Of a stretch of DNA of 61,256 bases, positions 8,655 through 15,165 are shown piece after piece. How positions within the stretch are numbered: position 1 is the stretch's first letter; each line of letters starts with the position of its first letter. The DNA is from JAEXOD01 sp937930275. GTDB taxonomy: Bacteria > Bacteroidota > Ignavibacteria > Ignavibacteriales > Melioribacteraceae. The DNA lies in NCBI GenBank assembly GCA_036733965.1, contig DAIMZL010000007.1:1-61256 (forward strand), written 5' to 3'. The translations under genes and the position numbers were made by a program. The notes beneath the pieces were generated by a model. That model was not told the origin of the DNA. It ran no database searches and saw only the letters and a list, made by a program, of their open reading frames with translations.

Positions 8655-9965
8655 ATGAAAAACGATAAAGTATCTTATATAATTGCAGGATTTATCGTAA
8701 TTAGTTTAATTATTTTGTTAAGTTTTATTTTAACAACATCTTTTTCTAATTCCAGTAATCCCGAATTAGTTAAAAAAATATATTATGTTGATAATATATC
8801 TCAAGCTCAGTTAAAAGTAATTGAGCGTTTTAACAAAATAAATAAGGGGAAAATTGAGGTCATAGGAATTAACTTACCGTTTGAGATGTTTAGCACAAAT
8901 GAACGAAAAGAGTTGCTTGCAAGGTATTTACGCAGCAAAAGTGAGTTGATTGATGTTATTGCGGTTGACCAAATATGGACTGCAAGGTTTTCCAAATGGG
9001 CATACCCTATGGGGCATGTTTATAGCAAACTGCCCAAAAATAATTTATTAAAAATTGCTGTAAATTCATGCTATTATGATTCTACTTTAGTAGCATTACC
9101 TTTATATCTTGATATTTCGGTTATGTTTTATAGGGATGATTTATTAAAAAAGATGCCTAATTATACCCAAATTTTAAAAAAATTGAATGAAGGAATTACT
9201 TGGGAAGATTTTTTAATTCTATTTACTCCGTATAGCTCAAAATATCCTGTTTTTACGTTCCAAGGAGCTGATTATGAAGGTTTGATTTGTTTTTACACAG
9301 AATTACTTGAGATGGAAGGAACATCATTTATTAAAAATGATTCGATTAATTTAACTGATTCAAAACACTTTAAAACATTATCGTTTATACACGACTTAAT
9401 TTATAAATATAAGGTTTCGCCTTTAATTGTAACAAAATTAAAAGAAAATTCAAGTTATGATTATTTTATAAAGAATAACGGATTGTTTTTAAGAGCATGG
9501 CCCGGATTTGAAAGCGAAATTGCAAAGTATGTGAATAAAGATAAAAGTTTGGATATAAAAAAATGTAGAAATCCATATTTTAAGGGGAAACAACCAAAGT
9601 CTGTTTTTGGAGGATGGAATTTAATAATTAATAAAAATTCAAAAAAAATAAACGAAGCGGAAAAATTTGTTGAGTTTTTACTGAGTGAAGAAGCTCAGAA
9701 AATTTTATTTGAAGAGGGGAATGTTATACCCATTAACAATTCTGTTTATAACGACAGAGAATATCTCAAAATTCATCCTAACTTAAGTTATTACAGTAAG
9801 TTAATAGGTACGGGTTTTTTTAGGCCGCACCATAGTAATTATACTCATGTCTCCGATTTACTTTCATACTATTTAAATTCTGCATTAGAAAATAGATTAA
9901 CTATTCCGGAAGCTTTTGAGCGAGCAAAATCGAAAATTTCAACAAAAAGTATTTTGATTAAATAA
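8655..9965 (+). CDS. Membrane-anchored ABC-type sugar-binding protein (sensor subunit)
   Basis: An extracellular solute-binding protein of the MalE-like family 1 fold, 436 residues. The N-terminus is a strong hydrophobic segment (about 8-30) with no lipobox Cys and no clear signal-peptidase site, so it is probably anchored to the inner membrane facing the periplasm. Family features are IDVIAVDQIWTARFSKWAYP, GGWNLIINKNSKKINEAEKF followed by VEFLLSEEAQKILFEEGN, and the C-terminal repeat-like LSYYLNSALENRLTIPEAFERA. No ABC permease or ATPase gene lies nearby. The next gene, 2 bp downstream, is a histidine kinase and the one after is its response regulator, so I infer that it presents a bound sugar to the kinase instead of feeding a transporter. 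The ligand is unknown but is probably a glucan oligosaccharide. Confidence 0.85.
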   Translation: MKNDKVSYIIAGFIVISLIILLSFILTTSFSNSSNPELVKKIYYVDNISQAQLKVIERFNKINKGKIEVIGINLPFEMFSTNERKELLARYLRSKSELIDVIAVDQIWTARFSKWAYPMGHVYSKLPKNNLLKIAVNSCYYDSTLVALPLYLDISVMFYRDDLLKKMPNYTQILKKLNEGITWEDFLILFTPYSSKYPVFTFQGADYEGLICFYTELLEMEGTSFIKNDSINLTDSKHFKTLSFIHDLIYKYKVSPLIVTKLKENSSYDYFIKNNGLFLRAWPGFESEIAKYVNKDKSLDIKKCRNPYFKGKQPKSVFGGWNLIINKNSKKINEAEKFVEFLLSEEAQKILFEEGNVIPINNSVYNDREYLKIHPNLSYYSKLIGTGFFRPHHSNYTHVSDLLSYYLNSALENRLTIPEAFERAKSKISTKSILIK

Positions 9966-9967
9966 AT

Positions 9968-11446
9968 ATGCCATATAAAAATATTATTGAAAAAGTAAAA
10001 GAGTACCATTTTGAATTCAAACATCTAACGATGTTATTTATTATCTTGTTCTCTTTTCAAATTGTAATTTCAATTATCAATAAATCAGCGATTAAAACTT
10101 TTTTAAATAATACACAAGAATGGTATCAAAAAGATAGTGCAGAAAGACTGGCAAATTTAACTACTACTTCTTTAGAATTATTGCTTGAAACAATAAATCC
10201 GAAAGATAATTTATCGGAAGAAGACATTAATAGAATGATTCAATCATTTAATATCATTTTTAGCCAGCAAATAATGCAGCATAATGTTGAAGAATTATGT
10301 ATTATTGTTAATAAAAATGATGAAGTTTATGCTATTGATGACGGCAAAGTATTATTTAATTATTTGTTTTACGATTCTTTTATTCCTCCTCAAGATAGTA
10401 TTGAACATAATAACGCAAAAAAACTTTATTTACAAAAGCACTATGAATTAAAAAAGACAGAGCAAATATTAAGTTTTGTATCGAACGAAAAGCAATTTCA
10501 TTTATTTGTTCCTTTTATTATAAGAGGGGAGTACGTTGGAGCTTTGTATTTAAAAAATACTCCGGATTTTACTTTTATAACTAACGAAGTTATTGCAAAC
10601 CTTGATGAAACCTCGGTTATTTATATGGTTATAATTATCTTCGGAATACTTGCGATGTATTTTATATCTTCATATACCGTAAAAGAACGAGACGAAGCTC
10701 AAAAAAAGCTGCTTGACGAACATGAAACCAACTTAAAAAAAGAAATAAACTACGAAAAAGAACTTATGTTTACAAATCGTATTTATCATACTCATCATAA
10801 AGCAGAAAAAGTAATGGGGTTTATTAAAGAAGATTTAAGAATTCTATCTGCTGAAAATATCAATGAAGTGAAATATCGTGTTTTAAAATACTCAAATTTT
10901 ATCAGTCGTGTAATTTACGATATGAAATGGTTTGACCCTCCCATTCAGACAATTAGAAGCAATATTTTTAATACAAATTTAAATGATATTATAAGTTTTA
11001 TTGTGGATAATATTTTTTATAGAATTACAAAAATTTCAAGTACTTTTGAAATTAAACTAAATTTAGGAAATAATATTCCTCTTGTTCATGTAAACGAGTT
11101 TGTTGTTTGGGAAATAATTGAACCGATTATTCAAAACAGCATTGAACACGGGGGAGACGGACATTTAATTGTGGAAGTTTCGACCACTTATAACGATGTA
11201 ACTAAAATAACCAATATTATTATTAAAGATAACGGAAACGGAATTAAACCCGAGCTGTTGGAATTTGGGAAAAGAGGCGTTAAAAAACTATTTGAGGAAA
11301 ATATATCGACAAAAGTGCCGGATAATAGAAATGTGGGTTACGGTTGTTATATTGCATATACAATTTGCAAACGTTGTGGCTGGAATATTGATGCGGAAAA
11401 CGTTACTGCAGGCGGATGCAAATTTATTATTACTATTGAAAATTAA
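9968..11446 (+). CDS. Sensor histidine kinase with atypical H-box
   Basis: A 492-residue inner-membrane kinase. Membrane segments are at about 20-38 and 216-236 and bracket a periplasmic domain of about 175 residues, which could contact the binding protein encoded just upstream. The C-terminal ATPase domain is clear: N-box EPIIQNSIEHG (Asn390), G1 box DNGNGI (421-426) and G2 box GYGCYIAYTIC (457-467). The dimerisation helix (about 245-320) lacks the usual H-E/D-x-x-N/R-P motif. The likely phosphoacceptor is one of His274, His276 or His277 in RIYHTHHKAEKVMGFI. The gap to the regulator is small (ATG at 11458), indicating one operon. Kinase activity is inferred from the intact ATP site. Confidence 0.87.
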   Translation: MPYKNIIEKVKEYHFEFKHLTMLFIILFSFQIVISIINKSAIKTFLNNTQEWYQKDSAERLANLTTTSLELLLETINPKDNLSEEDINRMIQSFNIIFSQQIMQHNVEELCIIVNKNDEVYAIDDGKVLFNYLFYDSFIPPQDSIEHNNAKKLYLQKHYELKKTEQILSFVSNEKQFHLFVPFIIRGEYVGALYLKNTPDFTFITNEVIANLDETSVIYMVIIIFGILAMYFISSYTVKERDEAQKKLLDEHETNLKKEINYEKELMFTNRIYHTHHKAEKVMGFIKEDLRILSAENINEVKYRVLKYSNFISRVIYDMKWFDPPIQTIRSNIFNTNLNDIISFIVDNIFYRITKISSTFEIKLNLGNNIPLVHVNEFVVWEIIEPIIQNSIEHGGDGHLIVEVSTTYNDVTKITNIIIKDNGNGIKPELLEFGKRGVKKLFEENISTKVPDNRNVGYGCYIAYTICKRCGWNIDAENVTAGGCKFIITIEN

Positions 11447-11457
11447 GAGGATTTTTG

Positions 11458-12909
11458 ATGTTGAATGATAGAATAAATGTTTTACTTATAGAAGACGAAG
11501 AATTTGATGTTAGGCGAGTATGCAATACAATTACACCGTTTAACGAAAATATTTTGATTAAAGATGTTGTTTCAGACGGTAGAGAAGCCCTTTCATTAAT
11601 TAAAAAAAATAAAGATGAGTACGATCTTGTAATAATGGATTTTCAAATTTCCGGCGGCTTGATGGGGGATGCTCTTATTCAAAAAATTAAAGAGATTGAT
11701 AGCACTATCCAAATTATTGTTATCACAAAGATGACTATTAATATCACTGATTTTAATTTTGCAAATAAGTTAAAACAAGCAGGTGCTTTTTGGTATTGTA
11801 CTAAATACCCCGGTGATATTGAAGATTATATTTATCAGCCGACTGATTTTATTATGAGCATATTTAATGCTTTTGAAAAATGCAAGTTAGAAAGAGAGTG
11901 GAATAAATCGAATCAAAAAATTCTAAGAACTATTGAAGAAATACTCTTTAAAAAAAGAATTATAGGTGAATCAGATCCGATACAGAGGCTAAAAGAAGAT
12001 ATTTTGAAATATGCAAAATCTAATGTAAACGTTCTAATTAAAGGTGCAAGCGGTACCGGCAAAGAATTAGTTGCTATTAACATACACTACAACAGCAATA
12101 GAAAATTTGAAAATTTTATTCCAATTAATTGTGGAAGTTTACCTCAAGATTTAATAGAAAGCGAGTTATTTGGTTATGAAAAAGGGGCATTTACCGGTGC
12201 CGATAAACGTAAACCGGGGCTTTTTGAAATCGCAAATAACGGTACTATATTCTTAGATGAAGTTACGGAATTGCCACTACCCGCACAAGTAAAACTTTTA
12301 AGAGTAATTCAAGACGGTGAAATCGAAAAATTGGGTCGTACCGAGAAAATTAAAGTTAATGTACGAATTATTGCCGCTACCAATAGGAATATTGAAGAAG
12401 AGGTTAGAGAAAAAAGATTTAGAGAAGATTTATATTACAGATTAAATGTTGTTCCTTTAAATGTTCCCAAGTTAAAAAATAGAAGGACCGATATACCTTT
12501 GTTAATTGAACATTTTATAAACGAAATTAGCAGCGATATGGGGCGTGAGAAGCCAAAAATTGATAAAGAAGCTATGCAAGTTTTAATGAATTATGATTGG
12601 CAGGGGAACGTAAGAGAGCTAATTAACGTTGTGCAAAGATTCTTTTTTATTGATGATAAATGTATTAACAGTAAAAATATTCGGTTTATTTTAGGTTTGG
12701 ATTTCGATTCTCCGCAATTATCAAAAGAAGATTGTGGTTTTAATTTTGGTGATGATATTTTGCCGCTTTCACAAATGGAAAAGATATTTAGAGAAAAATA
12801 TTTCAAATTTGTTAGAGAAAACTCCAATTCTGATTCTGACGCTGCACAAAAGTTAGGCTTAGCTCCGCCAAATTACTATAGGATGGCAAAGGAATTAGGT
12901 CTTAAATAG
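11458..12909 (+). CDS. Sigma-54-dependent response regulator (NtrC family)
   Basis: Receiver-AAA+-helix-turn-helix activator of 483 residues counted from the ATG at 11458. An in-frame TTG at 11455 is possible, but the purine-rich AAGAGG 7 bp upstream favours the ATG. The receiver is complete: acidic pocket at IEDEE (11-15), phosphoacceptor Asp61 in VIMDF, Thr90 and Lys116. The AAA+ domain has Walker A GASGTGKE (196-203), the sigma-54 contact loop GAFTGA (243-248), Walker B IFLDE (264-268) and IIAATNR (304-310). The C-terminal FIS-type helix-turn-helix is SDAAQKLGLAPPNYYRMAKEL (about 460-480). It should be activated by the upstream kinase and open sigma-54 promoters, most likely those of the downstream transport and glucan genes, although I could not find a convincing -24/-12 site. 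Confidence 0.93.
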   Translation: MLNDRINVLLIEDEEFDVRRVCNTITPFNENILIKDVVSDGREALSLIKKNKDEYDLVIMDFQISGGLMGDALIQKIKEIDSTIQIIVITKMTINITDFNFANKLKQAGAFWYCTKYPGDIEDYIYQPTDFIMSIFNAFEKCKLEREWNKSNQKILRTIEEILFKKRIIGESDPIQRLKEDILKYAKSNVNVLIKGASGTGKELVAINIHYNSNRKFENFIPINCGSLPQDLIESELFGYEKGAFTGADKRKPGLFEIANNGTIFLDEVTELPLPAQVKLLRVIQDGEIEKLGRTEKIKVNVRIIAATNRNIEEEVREKRFREDLYYRLNVVPLNVPKLKNRRTDIPLLIEHFINEISSDMGREKPKIDKEAMQVLMNYDWQGNVRELINVVQRFFFIDDKCINSKNIRFILGLDFDSPQLSKEDCGFNFGDDILPLSQMEKIFREKYFKFVRENSNSDSDAAQKLGLAPPNYYRMAKELGLK

Positions 12910-12940
12910 TATATTTAATTTTAAAAATTATTTCATTTTT

Positions 12941-12969
12941 AACTAAATAATTGTAATTATTATTTAGTT
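12941..12969 (+). terminator. AT-rich inverted repeat, possible terminator of the sensor operon
   Basis: AACTAAATAAT (12941-12951) pairs perfectly with ATTATTTAGTT (12959-12969) across a 7-base loop, 32 bp after the response-regulator stop. The stem has only one G:C-type position per arm and is not followed by a clean T-run, so termination is plausible but not strong. Confidence 0.4.
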
Positions 12970-13379
12970 CTATCCTTGGTAATTACACAATTTATAAATA
13001 AGCAATTCGATTTGTTTTGTTACTAATTAAGTTACCAAACTTTTACTATGATGCTTTATTAAAATAATAACTTTACTTTATCGTTTTAATAAGGTTTGAT
13101 GTTATACCGATTAAATACCCAATCTTAAAAGTATTTCAAAATGGCTTTTGGTAATTATTAATTGTTAAAAGTAATGTCCAAAATTACTAATTTATTCCCG
13201 TTATTAAAAATCTTAATTACTTGGTAAATAAAGTGTTTAATAAATTCTAATACTATTTATTCATATATAAGTCTTTTTTTAACAAAGGGTTATATGTTAC
13301 AAAGGGGTAATATTAATATTCATGTTTTATCTTTTTAATGTGAAATAATGAATACTAAACTCCGTTTTCTATTAATTTA

Positions 13380-13394
13380 ATGTACCGGTTACAT
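13380..13394. promoter_or_regulatory. Dyad ATGTA-N5-TACAT, candidate operator
   Basis: ATGTACCGGTTACAT has 5-base inverted arms around CCGGT. It resembles LacI-family operators of the TGTAACCGGTTACA type with one base missing. It lies about 97 bp upstream of the likely ATG of the symporter gene. No LacI-type regulator is encoded in the window, so any binder would be encoded elsewhere. Confidence 0.3.
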
Positions 13395-13490
13395 ACAAAA
13401 ATTTTTTATATCGTTAGTACTAATTTAAGATAACTTCACTTTGTTGGCATTATTTATGATAAAATTTAGTTGCAATTAATGAGATTATTG

Positions 13491-15110
13491 ATGAACGACA
13501 CATTTACATTTAAAGACGCTATAATAGTTCTAATTTACCTTATTGCTGTTTTAAGTATGGCGTTTTATTATTCACGCGGAAAAAGCAGTTCTACAAAGGA
13601 TTACTTTCTCGCGGGAAAAAATATGGGATGGGTTGCTATCGGTTTATCAATATTTGCAACAAATATTTCAAGTGAACACTTTATAGGTCTTGCCGGTTCG
13701 GGTTCTGTTAGCGGATTGGCAGTTGGACAATTTGAGTTAATGGCTATTTTTATCTTAATATTTTTAGCTTGGTTTTTAACTCCGATCTTTTTTAAATCCG
13801 GTGTTTATACCGTACCGGAATTATTAGAAAAAAGATTTGATAAAACTATTGCTCAATGGTATTCCGGATTTTCAATTTTTATTTACATTACTACAAAAAT
13901 ATTAGTTACCCTATATGCCGGGGGTATGTTGTTTTATGAAATGTTTCATTTAAACTTATACACCTCGGCAGTTATTATTGTATTTATTACCGGTTTATAT
14001 TCAATTATTGGCGGTTCGGGTGCAATAATAAGAACTCAGGTTTTACAATCAGTTCTACTTTTAATCGGAGCTATTTTATTAACTATATTTGGATTGGATA
14101 GGGTAGGCTGGTTTACGGGATTATCAGAAGCACTTCCTTCAGATTATTTTTCGTTATTTAGACCCATGAGCGATCCTGATTTCCCTTGGACGGGTATTTT
14201 ATTCGGAGCTCCTATTTTAGCTTTTTGGTATTGGTGCGCCGATCAATATATAGTTCAAAAAATTTTTAGTGCCAAATCTATCGAGCATGCAAGAAAAGGC
14301 ACCTTATTAGCGGCGGTTTTAAAAATCACGCCAATTTTTATTTTGGTACTCCCCGGATTAATAGCCGCCGTGCTTTATCCCGAAGTAAAAGGAGATAAAG
14401 CATATCCTACTTTATTAGCAAGTGATTTACTACCGGTAGGAATAAAAGGAATTGTTGTAGTCGGGTTATTATCTGCAATTATGTCATCTTTAGCCAGTAC
14501 TTTTAATACTGCCGCAACTTTATTTACATTTGATTTTTATAAAAAAAGATATCCGAAAGAAAGCGAAGAAAAACTTGTTCTGATTGGTCGTTTATCTACT
14601 ACTGCAATTGTATTAGTCGCAATTCTTATAATTCCGATTGTAAAATTGTTTAATACTCAGATTTACTTGTTTATTCAAAGTTTTCAGGCATGCGTTAGTC
14701 CGCCTATAACTGCAGTATTCTTATGGGGCTTGATATTCAAATTTGTTAATACTCGTGCCGCTATGGTAAGTTTGATTTTTGGCGAATTGATAGGACTTTT
14801 TAGACTAACATTAGACGGTTTAGTAAATTCCGGTATTATTTCCGGTACATTTTGGGTTATGATTGCAAATGTTAACTTTTTGCATTTTTCAATTTTCTTA
14901 TTTGTATTAACCTCAATACTAATTCTTAGCATCAGTTTGGCAACAACAAAAGAAAATCAAATAGTTCCGGATAATTGGTACGTATTAGCAGCGGATGCAA
15001 TGAACGGAACAAAAATTAATTTAGGAATAAAAGAAAGATTTATAAATAGTATTTTTATCACAATTTTCTTATTTGCCGTGATTATTGTTGTGTGGGGATT
15101 ATGGACTTAA
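13491..15110 (+). CDS. Sodium:solute symporter (SSS/SGLT family)
   Basis: An inner-membrane sodium-coupled symporter with about 13-14 membrane segments, probably importing a sugar. The frame is open from a TTG at 13470, with ATGs at 13479 and 13491. I chose 13491 (MNDTFTFKDAIIVLIYL) because it begins at the usual SSS start and has a GAG 7 bp upstream, giving 539 residues. Family features are KDYFLAGKNMGWVAIGLSIF, SSEHFIGLAGSG, the FWYWCADQYIVQKIFSAKS region and LLSAIMSSLASTFNTAATL. It is the first gene after the long regulatory gap, 55 bp before the secreted carbohydrate-binding protein, so it may head the glucan-response operon. Sugar specificity (glucose or galactose, as in SGLT) is inferred from context only. 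Confidence 0.9.
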   Translation: MNDTFTFKDAIIVLIYLIAVLSMAFYYSRGKSSSTKDYFLAGKNMGWVAIGLSIFATNISSEHFIGLAGSGSVSGLAVGQFELMAIFILIFLAWFLTPIFFKSGVYTVPELLEKRFDKTIAQWYSGFSIFIYITTKILVTLYAGGMLFYEMFHLNLYTSAVIIVFITGLYSIIGGSGAIIRTQVLQSVLLLIGAILLTIFGLDRVGWFTGLSEALPSDYFSLFRPMSDPDFPWTGILFGAPILAFWYWCADQYIVQKIFSAKSIEHARKGTLLAAVLKITPIFILVLPGLIAAVLYPEVKGDKAYPTLLASDLLPVGIKGIVVVGLLSAIMSSLASTFNTAATLFTFDFYKKRYPKESEEKLVLIGRLSTTAIVLVAILIIPIVKLFNTQIYLFIQSFQACVSPPITAVFLWGLIFKFVNTRAAMVSLIFGELIGLFRLTLDGLVNSGIISGTFWVMIANVNFLHFSIFLFVLTSILILSISLATTKENQIVPDNWYVLAADAMNGTKINLGIKERFINSIFITIFLFAVIIVVWGLWT

Positions 15111-15165
15111 GAAATTACTTATTAATAAACAACTAACAATCAATTAACATTAGGAGCAAACCAAA

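Larger units (their letters stand above)
12910..13490. promoter_or_regulatory. Long regulatory region upstream of the SSS symporter
   Basis: 581 bp with no supported gene. It holds four copies of TTGGTAA: 12976-12982, 13148-13154 and 13221-13227 direct, and 13032-13038 inverted. Two copies extend to TTGGTAATTA, and the third follows TAATTAC directly. It also contains an 11-bp AT-rich inverted repeat just after the response-regulator stop, and a dyad at 13380-13394. The length and repeats fit upstream activator sites for the adjacent sigma-54 regulator, but TTTGGTAA also occurs upstream of secA and of the acyl-CoA dehydrogenase, so the motif might be a more general promoter element. Confidence 0.5.

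Noticed and set aside
8655..9965. Binding protein as part of an ABC importer
   Set aside because: No permease or ATPase gene is in the neighbourhood, and uptake genes of other types (MFS, SSS, TonB receptor) are present, so a sensing role is the better reading.
13444..13474. Possible sigma-54 promoter (TTGGCA ... TTGCA) before the symporter
   Set aside because: The two halves are about 20 bp apart instead of 5, and there is no GG-N10-GC core. I found no proper -24/-12 element by eye in the candidate intergenic regions of the glucan locus.
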